The notes under the pieces: generated by a model
Told to the model about the DNA's origin: nothing
The model's input: the letters and a program-made list of their open reading frames with translations, nothing else
The model's database searches: none
DNA from: Kibdelosporangium banguiense
GTDB lineage: Bacteria; Actinomycetota; Actinomycetes; Mycobacteriales; Pseudonocardiaceae
DNA: 64,000 nucleotides
Direction: 5' to 3'
Assembly (NCBI RefSeq): GCF_017876405.1
Contig: NZ_JAGINW010000001.1
Location: 2,555,203 to 2,619,202, forward strand
Part shown: positions 25,525 to 34,551 of the stretch, piece by piece
Layout: each line of letters begins with the position of its first letter
Numbering within the stretch: the stretch's first letter is position 1
Program-made: the position numbers and the translations under genes

Positions 25525-27657
25525 GTGGAGAGCCCGAGCTGGCCCGCGGCCGAGGGTGCAGGCGGGTATGAGCTTTTCGCACAACGCTGGGCCAATGCCG
25601 TCCGCAACACGAGTTATGTGGCGCTGGAGACCCAGGAGATAGTCGAGCGGCTGACCGAGTTCACCAAGGTGCTCGCCGTCGCCGCGGCCGCGGATCTCTA
25701 TCCGCAGGACGCCGTCGAGTGGGTCGGCGTCGAGCTGGTCCGGATGCGGTTCTCGGAAACGGAGTCGCTGGCTGCGTCCATTCGGGTGATTGGTGAAGGA
25801 CTTGTCGCCCTGGCGGATTCGGCCGAACGGGCGACAGAACGGATGCCGGGAATTCTCGCCTCGCTTGTCACCGGCTTCAACGAGGCGACGCACGAGCGAA
25901 TTCTTGGCGAACATGAACACGATGAGTCACTGCGCTCGGCCACGATGGACGCCCGCCGAGGTGCCCACGCGGCGCTGCGTGCCAGCGAAGCCAGGTTCCA
26001 GGCGGTCTTCCACGAGGCGGCCGTCGGTATCGGCATCTGTGACATGCGCGGCAACATCATCGACACCAACCGGGCGATGTCCGAACTGCTCGGTGTGCCG
26101 CTGAGCGAACTGCGCACGATGAACATCGAGGAGTTCTTCGAGAAGGACATCGGGCCGGAACTCCGCACGGAATACGACGAAGCCCTGGCCGGGCGGCGCG
26201 ACGCGTACCAGCTCGAGCGCAAGTTCACCCGGCGCGACGGGATCACGGTTCGTACCAACGTGAAAGTCTCCGTCGTCCGCGACGAGACCGGCCAGCCGCA
26301 GTACCTGGTCGGGATGATCGAGGACATCACCGAACGGCACACGTTGCAGCGGCGGCTGCGCCACGAGGCCACCCACGATCCGCTGACCGGCCTGCCCAAC
26401 CGGGCCTTGTTCCAGGAACGCCTGGCCGAGGTCTTCGCCGGCGGCCCGGAGACCCGTGTCGGCCTTTGCTACCTCGATGTCGACGGTTTCAAAGTGATCA
26501 ACGACAGCCTCGGCCACGACGTCGGTGACCAGTTGCTGGTCGCGGTCGGCACGAGGCTGGGCGCGCTTGTGCACGGTCCGGACCGGATGGTCGCGCGGAT
26601 GGGCGGCGACGAATTCGTTGTCCTGGTTCAGGATTGCGAGTCGCTCGAGGATCTGACCCTGCTCGCCGAGAAGGTGCTGGCCGCGCTGCGTGAGCCGGTG
26701 CGGATCGGCGGCCACGACCTGATGGTGTCGGCCAGCATCGGCATCGTCGAGCGCGCCATCGAAGGCACCACGCCCGCGGACACCATGCGGGACGCGGACG
26801 TCACGCTCTACTGGGCCAAATCGGACGGCAAGGACCAGTACGCCTGCTTCGACCCGGAACGAAACGCCCACGAGGTCGCCCGGTTCACCCTGTCGGCACG
26901 GATGCCCGCCGCGCTCGAGCGCGAAGAGTTCTATGTGGACTACCAGCCGATCGTCCGGCTGCCCGACGGTGAGCTGCACGGTGTCGAGGCGCTGGTGCGC
27001 TGGCGGCACCCGGAGTTCGGGCCGCTGGGCCCGGACCGGTTCATCGGGCTGGCCGAGGAGACCGGGCTGATCGTCCCGCTTGGCCGCTGGGTGCTGCGGA
27101 CCGCGTGCATCCAGGCAAAGCAGTGGTGGGACCGGTTCGGCGACGACGCGCCGTACGTCAGCGTCAACTTGGCAGTGCGCCAATGCAAGGACCCGGGGCT
27201 GGTCGAGGACGTCCGCAAGATCCTGGCCGAGACCGGCCTGCCCGCGCACCGTGTCCAGCTGGAACTCACCGAGAGCGCGATCATGGGCGCGACCGGCGAA
27301 CCGCTGGAGATGCTGCGCACCCTGGTCGACCTGGGCCTGACGATCGCGATCGACGACTTCGGAACCGGGTACTCGAATCTGGCGTACCTGCGCGTGCTGC
27401 CGGTGCGGACGCTCAAGATCGCCGGCTCGTTCCTGGAAGGCCTGCGTGATCCCGGAAATGCCAGCCTGGTCGACACCCAGATCGTCCGGACCCTGGTGTC
27501 GCTCGCGCACCTGCTCGGCCTGACGGTCACCGCGGAAGGCGTGGAGACCACCGAGCAGGCCAACCGGTTGCGCCGGATCGGCGCGGACTGCGCCCAGGGC
27601 TGGCTCTACGCCAAGTCCGGGCCGCCCGAGGAGATCGAGCGCTGGCTCACGACGTGA
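25525..27657 (+). CDS. PAS-GGDEF-EAL protein (c-di-GMP turnover)
   Basis: A 710-aa signalling enzyme. An uncharacterised helical domain (about 10-145) is followed by a PAS domain (about 155-285, with its PAC end VGMIEDITERH), a GGDEF domain with the intact motif GGDEF at 360-364, and an EAL domain with EAL at 488-490 plus DDFGTGYSNLAYL and EGVET. Both active sites appear intact, so either diguanylate cyclase or phosphodiesterase activity is possible, possibly switched by the PAS domain. GTG 25525 has GAAGGG 8 bp upstream. In Streptomyces such enzymes set the c-di-GMP level that controls development; that role here is inferred. Confidence 0.93.
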   Translation: MESPSWPAAEGAGGYELFAQRWANAVRNTSYVALETQEIVERLTEFTKVLAVAAAADLYPQDAVEWVGVELVRMRFSETESLAASIRVIGEGLVALADSAERATERMPGILASLVTGFNEATHERILGEHEHDESLRSATMDARRGAHAALRASEARFQAVFHEAAVGIGICDMRGNIIDTNRAMSELLGVPLSELRTMNIEEFFEKDIGPELRTEYDEALAGRRDAYQLERKFTRRDGITVRTNVKVSVVRDETGQPQYLVGMIEDITERHTLQRRLRHEATHDPLTGLPNRALFQERLAEVFAGGPETRVGLCYLDVDGFKVINDSLGHDVGDQLLVAVGTRLGALVHGPDRMVARMGGDEFVVLVQDCESLEDLTLLAEKVLAALREPVRIGGHDLMVSASIGIVERAIEGTTPADTMRDADVTLYWAKSDGKDQYACFDPERNAHEVARFTLSARMPAALEREEFYVDYQPIVRLPDGELHGVEALVRWRHPEFGPLGPDRFIGLAEETGLIVPLGRWVLRTACIQAKQWWDRFGDDAPYVSVNLAVRQCKDPGLVEDVRKILAETGLPAHRVQLELTESAIMGATGEPLEMLRTLVDLGLTIAIDDFGTGYSNLAYLRVLPVRTLKIAGSFLEGLRDPGNASLVDTQIVRTLVSLAHLLGLTVTAEGVETTEQANRLRRIGADCAQGWLYAKSGPPEEIERWLTT

Positions 27658-28186
27658 GCTGACCGGCCGGGACGATCGCGCTGATCGGGCCGATCGGGTT
27701 GACCAGCAACGGGAAACCGTCCAGCAGCGGGCCGATGTCCTGGCCGGTGACCAGCCGCCAGCCTGGCCATGCCGTGGGAACGTGTTCCTCGGCTGTGCAG
27801 ACCGGCACGTAAACCCGGCCTTCGGCGTCCGGGAAGCCGATCACGTCGTACTCGCCGGGAGCGGACGCGTACAGCAGCAGCGTCGCGCCCTTCAGCGCGG
27901 GAAGCAGATCGTCGGTCTCGCGGTGACCAGTCCGGATCAGCTGCAGCAACTCGTCCAACGGGCTGGCCGGCGTGGGCATCTTCAGCGCCTGCGGCGACGG
28001 CCGGTACCGCTCGTTGGGCTGGAAGGCGTCCTCGATCTCGCCGCGAGCGTCCACTGGGTACGCACCGACCACACCCCACGGCGGTACGTCCGCTTCGGAC
28101 TCGAAGAGCGGGTCGATCACGTACAGCCAGGTGTTCGGGTTCGTCTTCGCGCTCGCCCGCATCTCGGGCGTGATGTCCGGCGACAT
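27647..28186 (-). CDS. SseB-like protein associated with type VII secretion loci
   Basis: A 179-aa soluble protein without signal or membrane segments. The second half (ALKGATLLLYASAPGEYDVI ... RVYVPVCTAEEHVP ... LLDGFPLLVNPIGP) matches the SseB-type domain, where strands alternate with a 'VPVxTxxEhvp' and 'LLVNPxGP' pattern. Proteins of this kind lie next to WXG100/PPE genes in Pseudonocardiales. Here it is divergent from such a module, 234 bp away. Biochemical role unknown. Confidence 0.7.
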   Translation of the reverse strand: MSPDITPEMRASAKTNPNTWLYVIDPLFESEADVPPWGVVGAYPVDARGEIEDAFQPNERYRPSPQALKMPTPASPLDELLQLIRTGHRETDDLLPALKGATLLLYASAPGEYDVIGFPDAEGRVYVPVCTAEEHVPTAWPGWRLVTGQDIGPLLDGFPLLVNPIGPISAIVPAGQLTS

Positions 28187-28420
28187 CGGATCAGCGTAAC
28201 CAGTTACACCATCTGGCCCAACGGGCGGGTGTCATTCGGTACGGTGCTCACTCATGGGGGAAGCATCAAGCGCAATTCACCGGGATTTCCGCCATACGAA
28301 GTCACCCGGTCCGTCGCATATTCACCGAGCGAAGTCGCGAGGTTGCGGGAACCACTCCCAGGGTTGCTGCATCAGAGCTAAAGTCATCACAAACACACAG
28401 GCAGATCAGGGAGACCAGCC

Positions 28421-28798
28421 GTGTTCATAGCTGATGGTGGGGGGTCGGCATCGAGCCCCACGGCAACGGGACCGCAGACACTGAAGGTCGACCCGCCGGC
28501 GATTCCGGGCGCACGCGACGCGTTCTACGAGGCCGCGGAGAAGATTGAGGCGCTGGTCCAGCGACTCAACTCCATCAGCACCCCGCCGTGGGCGAACGAC
28601 CCCGTGAGCAAGACCACAGCGGACCGTTTCGACAACGGCACGGCCGACATGGGCACGAACGCCGCGATCAACGCGCTGACCAAATACGGCGTGGAACTGC
28701 GCAACACCGGCGACGCCCTGAACGAGGCCTACAAGGAGTACGTGCGGGTCGAGGGCACCAACACCGAGAAGTGGAAGGGCCAGGCCATCGAGGCCTGA
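28421..28798 (+). CDS. WXG100-like ESX secretion partner
   Basis: A 125-aa helical-hairpin-type protein. The WXG turn reads PPWANDP (W57-A-N), so the glycine is not conserved. The second helix ends in Y107-V-R-V-E111, matching the YxxxD/E secretion signal of type VII substrates. GTG 28421 has GGGAGACC upstream. It is followed 35 bp later by a PPE-like gene, the normal order for an ESX substrate pair. Confidence 0.75.
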   Translation: MFIADGGGSASSPTATGPQTLKVDPPAIPGARDAFYEAAEKIEALVQRLNSISTPPWANDPVSKTTADRFDNGTADMGTNAAINALTKYGVELRNTGDALNEAYKEYVRVEGTNTEKWKGQAIEA

Positions 28799-28833
28799 GC
28801 GACCACACGAGACTCAGCTGAGGGGTTGAGAAA

Positions 28834-30138
28834 ATGAGTGACGTTCGGTGGATGGGCCTGGACCACGAGGCCATTTACAAGATGATCAACAGTGGCGGTG
28901 GTCCGGCGGTGTCCGGCCCGCCCGCCGACTTCTGGGGCACGTTGTCGTCCGGTCTCAACGACATCAGCACCAAGCTGCACGAGAAGCTCAGCACGCTGAA
29001 CGTGAACTGGGAAGGCCAGTCCAGCGAGAACGCCATCGCCGGCATGTCGCCGCTGAAGGACTGGGCCGGCAAGGCCGAGAACGGCTCGGACGTGATGAAG
29101 ACGTCGTACGAGCTGCAGGGCAACTACGTGGGCGAGGCCCGCGCCGAGGTGCCCCCGCCGGTGAAGGTGACCACTCCCGCACCTTCCGGCTGGGCTGTCG
29201 CGGGCGCGGTTGTGTCCGCCGCGACCGGCAACCTGGGCCCGGCCGCCGTGGTCGCCGCACAGGCCGCTGACCACGAGGGCCAGGAGCGAGCCCAGGACGA
29301 GGCCGCGCGCAAGGCCGTGCAGGCGATGCAGAAGTACGAGACGAGCAGCGACTGGAACGCCGACACGCTCGGCCGGTTCGAGGAGCCGCCGAAGCTGGTC
29401 GTCTCCACTCCGCCGCCCGCGCCGAACCACAACATCGGCACGGTCGAGACCAGCGGGATGTACAACACGACCAACGTGCATCACAACCAGACCACGACGA
29501 GTTCGGTCTCGCACAACACCATCCCGCAGACCCACACCACGCCGCCGCCGAACATCGGCAACAACATCGGGCCTGCGCAGACCACGACGCCCAACCAGAA
29601 CATCATCACCCCGCCGGCGGCGTACAAACCGCCGATGCCCAAGCCGGGGCTCCCCACCCCGACGCAGGGTGGCGGTGGCGGCCAGTACCAGAGCGGTCCG
29701 TTCGTGCCGCCTGGCGGCCCGTTCCCCGGCAACCCCAGCACCAGCACTGGTCGCGGTGGCCCCGGCATGGGTCGTCCCGGCCTCGGCCTGGGTGGTGGCC
29801 AGGGTTCCGGTACAGGCGGTGGCCGTGGCGGCGTCGGTGGTCCGGGCAGCGGGTTCGGCCAGAACTCCACGCTCGACCCGGAAGGCCGTAACCAGGGCGC
29901 CCGCCCGGGTGCCGCGTCCGGTAACCCGATGCTCCAGGAAGGCGCGGTCCGCGGTGGCGCGGCCAACGCCGCGGGTGGTCGCGGTGCGGCCGGCCCGATG
30001 GGTGCCGGTGGACGGCGCGCCGACGGCGAGGAAGACGAAGAGCACGACACGCCGGACTACCTGCTCGAGACCGAGGACGTCTTCGGCGACGAGCGGCTGA
30101 TCGCCCCCTCCGTGATCGGTGAGAAGCCGGAACAGTGA
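28834..30138 (+). CDS. PPE-like type VII secretion substrate with Gly/Pro-rich tail
   Basis: A 434-aa protein. Residues 1-150 form the helical WXG/PPE-like domain (WMGLDHEAIYKMI start; W59-E-G turn). After an alanine-rich segment comes a long disordered region rich in Pro, Thr and Asn (about 200-290), then a glycine-rich stretch (about 290-400, including GGQGSGTGGGRGG), and an acidic C-terminal tail (GEEDEEHDTPDYLLETED). The organisation fits a secreted or surface-associated ESX substrate. Its stop overlaps the EspG start by 4 bp (GTGA). Confidence 0.8.
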   Translation: MSDVRWMGLDHEAIYKMINSGGGPAVSGPPADFWGTLSSGLNDISTKLHEKLSTLNVNWEGQSSENAIAGMSPLKDWAGKAENGSDVMKTSYELQGNYVGEARAEVPPPVKVTTPAPSGWAVAGAVVSAATGNLGPAAVVAAQAADHEGQERAQDEAARKAVQAMQKYETSSDWNADTLGRFEEPPKLVVSTPPPAPNHNIGTVETSGMYNTTNVHHNQTTTSSVSHNTIPQTHTTPPPNIGNNIGPAQTTTPNQNIITPPAAYKPPMPKPGLPTPTQGGGGGQYQSGPFVPPGGPFPGNPSTSTGRGGPGMGRPGLGLGGGQGSGTGGGRGGVGGPGSGFGQNSTLDPEGRNQGARPGAASGNPMLQEGAVRGGAANAAGGRGAAGPMGAGGRRADGEEDEEHDTPDYLLETEDVFGDERLIAPSVIGEKPEQ

Positions 30139-30944
30139 TCGACCTGGGCCAACCCGTGCAAGCCAGGCCGATCACCATCTCGGCGCTTGAGTTCGACGTG
30201 CTGTGGCAGCACCTCGGCCACGAGGACATGCCGCTGGCCGTCAAGGTGCCCTCACCGGGCACGACGCACACCGAGCGCAGACAGCTCGAGGAGCAGGCCT
30301 GGGCCGCGATCGAGCAGCGCGGCCTCGGCCGTCAGGTCGATCTGAACCCGGCTCTGCACCACGCGCTGGACGTGCTGGCCCGGCCCGACCGTGAGGTCGA
30401 CGGCCGGACATGGCTTGGCCGTAGCGTCCGCTTCCTCGCCGCCTCCCGCGGTGAGGAAGCGGTGCTCACGATCCTCGCCGACGAGTTCCTGACGTTCCAC
30501 AGCATCGCGGCGACGGCGTTGCCGAGCGTGGCGATCGGCGTGCTGGCCCCGGTCCCGGCCGGGCCAGGGCAGTCGGTCAGCGTGCGCGCGGACGACTTCG
30601 AGACGGCCGCCAACAGCGCGGGCGGGACCAAGGAGGGCTTCGAACGAGCCCTGCGGTCGCGCGGGATCCGTGAGGACGACGTCACCACGCTCGCGACGAT
30701 GATCAAAGACGTGAAGGCGACCGGGAACTTCGGCGCGGCGGCCCGGGACAAGTGGGGCAAGCGGCACCGGGCCGGCCGGGTGGTGGCGTTCTTCGATACC
30801 GAGGACGGCCGCTACCTGCAGGTTCGCCGCCCGTCGCAGGACGGCAGCGTGTGGACCACGATCTCGCCGACCGACACCCGCCGGCTGACTCACCAGGTCG
30901 AGCAGATGCTCGGCGAAGTAGTACGCGAGGCTGAGAGCAGGTAG
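30135..30944 (+). CDS. EspG-family type VII secretion chaperone
   Basis: A 269-aa cytosolic protein of the EspG family, which holds PPE proteins in soluble form for export. It begins with ISALEFDVLWQHLG, matching the usual 'L...efdvLWe.l' start of the family, and ends with the central-sheet type region VVAFFDTEDGRYLQVRRPS. GTG 30135 overlaps the PPE-like stop. No EccB/C/D/E or mycosin genes lie in the window, so the module must use machinery encoded elsewhere. Confidence 0.8.
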   Translation: MIDLGQPVQARPITISALEFDVLWQHLGHEDMPLAVKVPSPGTTHTERRQLEEQAWAAIEQRGLGRQVDLNPALHHALDVLARPDREVDGRTWLGRSVRFLAASRGEEAVLTILADEFLTFHSIAATALPSVAIGVLAPVPAGPGQSVSVRADDFETAANSAGGTKEGFERALRSRGIREDDVTTLATMIKDVKATGNFGAAARDKWGKRHRAGRVVAFFDTEDGRYLQVRRPSQDGSVWTTISPTDTRRLTHQVEQMLGEVVREAESR

Positions 30945-31324
30945 TGCCGCGTAAACCCGTCGATCCGCACGAGCTACGCGAAGCGGTACAAGCGGTCATG
31001 CCCTGGCTGACCGGTTCTTCGGAACAAGCGCCCGCACGAGCGGTCCTGGCGACCGCGGTGCGGGCGAGTCTCCGGACTCTCGAACAGATAGCTCCCGGGC
31101 ATACGGTCGAGGTCCGTGTCCCGCCGTTCGCGGCGATCCAGTGCATCCCCGGTCCCCGCCACACCCGCGGCACGCCGCCGAACGTGATCGAGACCGACCC
31201 GAAAACCTGGCTGGAGCTGGCGACCGGCCGCCTGACCTGGGATGAGGCACTGGCTGCCGCCAGAGTCTCCGCGTCCGGAACCCGAGCCGACATTTCGGGC
31301 CTATTACCGGTCGTCCGGGTCTGA
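30944..31324 (+). CDS. Sterol carrier family protein (SCP2-like)
   Basis: A 126-aa soluble protein resembling the 'sterol carrier family' proteins encoded next to purF in many actinobacteria. The core is VEVRVPPFAAIQCIPGPRH, followed by a TDPKTWLELATGRLTWDEAL segment where W-L-x-L-x-x-G-x-x-x-W is the family signature. GTG 30944 shares one base with the EspG stop. A conserved neighbour of purF, so probably older in this locus than the ESX module. Function unknown. Confidence 0.75.
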   Translation: MPRKPVDPHELREAVQAVMPWLTGSSEQAPARAVLATAVRASLRTLEQIAPGHTVEVRVPPFAAIQCIPGPRHTRGTPPNVIETDPKTWLELATGRLTWDEALAAARVSASGTRADISGLLPVVRV

Positions 31325-31450
31325 CGGCCTAGGCCGATCGGGCGGTAACGGAGTCTCGAAAGTGGGGCTCGCCACATGGGGATGGTCCGAATGGGTGTCG
31401 CCGCCCCTTACACTGAAGACAGCCTGCATTCGTCCCCAGGGAGCTCTTCG

Positions 31451-32974
31451 GTGGTCACGGACCAGTCAGCCCCCCAAGCCGGCCCCATCGACCCGGAACC
31501 CCGCGAGGAATGCGGAGTGTTCGGAGTCTGGGCGCCTGGTGAGGAAGTAGCCAAGCTCACCTACTACGGGCTGTACGCGCTACAGCACCGTGGCCAGGAA
31601 GCAGCCGGTATCTCGGTCTCCGACGGCAAGCAGGTCGTCGTGTTCAAGGACCTGGGCCTGGTCAGCCAGGTTTTCGACGAGCAAGTCCTGCTCTCGTTGC
31701 GCGGTCACGTGGCCGTCGGCCATTGCCGGTATTCCACGACGGGTTCCGGCACGTGGGAGAACGCGCAGCCGACCTTCCGCACCACGGCCGCGGGCAGCGG
31801 CCTGGCGCTGGGCCACAACGGCAACCTGGTGAACACCGCTGAGCTGCTGGAACGCTCGCGCGAAGCCGGGATCACGATCAAGAACGGCGCGACCACCGAC
31901 TCGGACCTGATCTGTGGCCTGCTGGCGTCCGCCGCCGCGGACAAGGGCTTCGAGCAGGCCGCGATGGAGCTGCTGCCGACGTTGAGTGGCGCGTTCTGCC
32001 TGGTCTTCGCCGACGAGACCACGCTGTACGCAGCGCGTGATCCGCACGGTGTGCACCCGCTGGTGCTCGGCCGTCTTGAGCGTGGCTGGGTTGTCGCGAG
32101 CGAGACCGCCGCGCTGGACATCGTCGGCGCGTCGTTCGTCCGTGAGGTCGAGCCGGGCGAGCTGCTGGCGATCGACGAGGGCGGCCTGCGGTCGTCGCGG
32201 TTCGCCGTGCCCGAGCCCAAGGGCTGCATCTTCGAGTACGTCTACCTGGCCAGGCCCGACACCACGATCTCCGGCCGCAGCGTGCACGCCACGCGCGTGG
32301 AGATCGGCCGTCGCCTGGCCAGTGAGCACCCGGCCGAAGCCGACCTGGTCATCCCGGTGCCGGAGTCGGGCACACCCGCGGCGATCGGCTACGCGCAGGC
32401 GTCGGGTATCCCGTACGGCCAGGGTCTGGTGAAGAACGCGTACGTCGGCCGGACCTTCATCCAGCCGTCGCAGACCATCCGCCAGCTGGGCATCCGGCTG
32501 AAGCTCAACCCGTTGCGGGACGTGATCCGGGGCAAGCGCCTGGTCGTCGTGGACGACTCGATCGTCCGTGGCAACACCCAGCGTGCGCTGGTCCGGATGT
32601 TGCGTGAGGCCGGTGCGCTCGAGGTGCACGTGCGGATCGCGTCGCCGCCGGTGCGCTGGCCATGCTTCTACGGCATCGACTTCGCGTCCCGTGCCGAGCT
32701 GATCGCCAACGGTCTGGACTTCGACGGCATCCGCCGGTCCATCGGCGCGGACTCGCTCGGTTACGTCTCGACCGAGACCCTGGTCGCCGCCAGCGAGCAG
32801 CCGCGTTCCCGGCTATGCATGGCGTGCTTTGACGGCCGGTACCCGATTCCGCTGCCCGGCGACGCCATGATCGGCAAACACCTGCTGGAAGGCCTGGAAA
32901 AGGGTGTCGCCGGGTCGGCGACACCTGTCATGGTCAACGGGTACGGTGCCGAGGACGCGTTGCAGCGCCCCTGA
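31451..32974 (+). CDS. purF: Amidophosphoribosyltransferase
   Basis: Catalyses the first committed step of purine synthesis, from PRPP and glutamine. The 507-aa protein starts with a 20-residue propeptide ending at Cys21 (REECGVFGVW), the N-terminal nucleophile after processing, as in Bacillus-type PurF. The PRPP loop is LVVVDDSIVRGNT and later cysteines (RLCMACFDG) fit an iron-sulphur cluster. GTG 31451 is preferred over upstream starts because GGGAG lies 8 bp before it. It leads purM by 14 bp. Confidence 0.97.
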   Translation: MVTDQSAPQAGPIDPEPREECGVFGVWAPGEEVAKLTYYGLYALQHRGQEAAGISVSDGKQVVVFKDLGLVSQVFDEQVLLSLRGHVAVGHCRYSTTGSGTWENAQPTFRTTAAGSGLALGHNGNLVNTAELLERSREAGITIKNGATTDSDLICGLLASAAADKGFEQAAMELLPTLSGAFCLVFADETTLYAARDPHGVHPLVLGRLERGWVVASETAALDIVGASFVREVEPGELLAIDEGGLRSSRFAVPEPKGCIFEYVYLARPDTTISGRSVHATRVEIGRRLASEHPAEADLVIPVPESGTPAAIGYAQASGIPYGQGLVKNAYVGRTFIQPSQTIRQLGIRLKLNPLRDVIRGKRLVVVDDSIVRGNTQRALVRMLREAGALEVHVRIASPPVRWPCFYGIDFASRAELIANGLDFDGIRRSIGADSLGYVSTETLVAASEQPRSRLCMACFDGRYPIPLPGDAMIGKHLLEGLEKGVAGSATPVMVNGYGAEDALQRP

Positions 32975-32988
32975 ATGAGGCTTGCCCC

Positions 32989-34089
32989 ATGACTGACGAC
33001 AAGGAAGACCCCGCTGTGATGACTCAGGACGGTCCCGGGACGACCTATGCGGCCGCGGGGGTGAGCATCGACGCGGGTGACGAGGCGATCGAGAAGCTCA
33101 AACCATGGGCCAGCAAGGCCTCGAGGCCCGAAGTGCTGTCCGGCATCGGCGGGTTCGCCGGGTTGTTCAAGCTCAAGCTGGATCGCTGGAAAGAGCCGGT
33201 GATCGCGGCGTCCACCGACGGCGTCGGCACCAAGATCGCCGTCGCCCAGGCACTGGACGTGCACGACACGATCGGCATCGACCTGGTCGCGATGGTCGTC
33301 GACGACCTGGTCGTGTCCGGCGCGGAGCCGTTGTTCCTGCAGGACTACATCGCGGTCGGCAAGGTCGTGCCGGACAAGATCGCGGCCCTGGTCAAGGGAA
33401 TCGCAGACGGCTGCGTGAAGGCCGGCTGCGCGCTGCTCGGCGGCGAGACCGCTGAGCACCCCGGCCTGATGGCCGACCAGGACTACGACGTCTCGGCGAC
33501 CGGCATCGGCGTGGTCGAGGCGGACAAGGTGCTCGGCCCGGAGCGGGTCCGGCCCGGTGACGTGGTGATCGGCCTCGCGTCCTCCGGCCTGCACTCCAAC
33601 GGCTACTCGCTGGCCCGGCACGTCCTGCTGGACATCGCCCGGATGCCGCTGGAAGGCCAGGTCGAGGAGTTCGGCCGGACGCTCGGCGAGGAGATGCTCG
33701 AGCCGACCCGGATCTACGCCAAGGACTGCCTGGCCCTGGCCGCCGACGCGGACGTCCGCACGTTCGCGCACATAACCGGCGGCGGCCTGGTGATGAACCT
33801 CGCCCGCGTGATCCCGCCCGGCCTCACCGCGATGCTCGACCGAGGCACGTGGACCCCGGCCCCAGTGTTCGCCCTCATCGGCCATCGAGGCCGAGTCGAG
33901 CGCGAGGAACTGGAGCGCACATTCAACATGGGCGTCGGCATGGTCGCCGTGGTCAGCCCCGAGGACGTGGACCGCGCCCTCGCGATACTGACCGCGCGCC
34001 ACGTACCCGCCTGGATCCTCGGCGAGATCAACGCAGCCGACGCGGACGCGCCACGCGCAGTGCTTCGCGGAGACCACCCCAGGTTCTGA
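32989..34089 (+). CDS. purM: Phosphoribosylformylglycinamidine cyclo-ligase (AIR synthetase)
   Basis: A 366-aa ATP-dependent cyclase of the purine pathway, with the family motifs TDGVGTKIAVAQ, the GGETAEHPG loop, SSGLHSNGYSLAR, and HITGGGLVMNLAR. It follows purF by 14 bp in one operon. A shorter start at a GTG inside the coding part (after residue 8) is possible, but ATG 32989 is acceptable; the first 20 residues are poorly conserved. Confidence 0.97.
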   Translation: MTDDKEDPAVMTQDGPGTTYAAAGVSIDAGDEAIEKLKPWASKASRPEVLSGIGGFAGLFKLKLDRWKEPVIAASTDGVGTKIAVAQALDVHDTIGIDLVAMVVDDLVVSGAEPLFLQDYIAVGKVVPDKIAALVKGIADGCVKAGCALLGGETAEHPGLMADQDYDVSATGIGVVEADKVLGPERVRPGDVVIGLASSGLHSNGYSLARHVLLDIARMPLEGQVEEFGRTLGEEMLEPTRIYAKDCLALAADADVRTFAHITGGGLVMNLARVIPPGLTAMLDRGTWTPAPVFALIGHRGRVEREELERTFNMGVGMVAVVSPEDVDRALAILTARHVPAWILGEINAADADAPRAVLRGDHPRF

Positions 34090-34125
34090 AATAAATGACT
34101 CGCCTTATCGGTCACAATTGACGGT

Positions 34126-34551
34126 ATGGCAGAGGACCTGATCGTGAGCGGTGCGCTGGTGATACCAGCGGCCGAGCTTCGCGAACGGTTCTCTCGGTCG
34201 TCGGGGCCTGGTGGGCAGGGTGTGAACACCGCGGACAGCAGGGTGGAGCTGTCGTTCGACGTGGCCACTTCGCCGTCTATCCCGGACACGCTGCGTCCGC
34301 GCATCCTGGAACGGCTTGGCCGGCGCTTGGTCAGTGGCGTTGTGACGGTCGCGGCGAGCGAATACCGTGCGCAGCTTGCGAACCGTCAAGCCGCGCGGGA
34401 TCGGTTGGCGACGTTGTTGCGTTCCGCCGCTGAACCGCCTCCGCCCGCGCGCCGTCCGACGCGTCCGAGCCGGGGCGCGAAGGAGCGTCGTCTCGCGAAC
34501 AAGCGTCATCGCAGCGAGACGAAGCGTGGGCGCGGACGTATCAGCGACTGA
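34126..34551 (+). CDS. arfB: Peptidyl-tRNA hydrolase ArfB-like ribosome rescue factor
   Basis: A 141-aa release-factor-like protein. The GGQ motif lies at residues 29-31 (SSGPGGQGVNTADSRVEL), and the C-terminal tail is basic (RPTRPSRGAKERRLANKRHR), as needed to enter the mRNA channel of stalled ribosomes. It lacks the codon-recognition domains of RF1/RF2. It sits 36 bp after purM on the same strand and overlaps the convergent lyase gene by 11 bp. Confidence 0.9.
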   Translation: MAEDLIVSGALVIPAAELRERFSRSSGPGGQGVNTADSRVELSFDVATSPSIPDTLRPRILERLGRRLVSGVVTVAASEYRAQLANRQAARDRLATLLRSAAEPPPPARRPTRPSRGAKERRLANKRHRSETKRGRGRISD

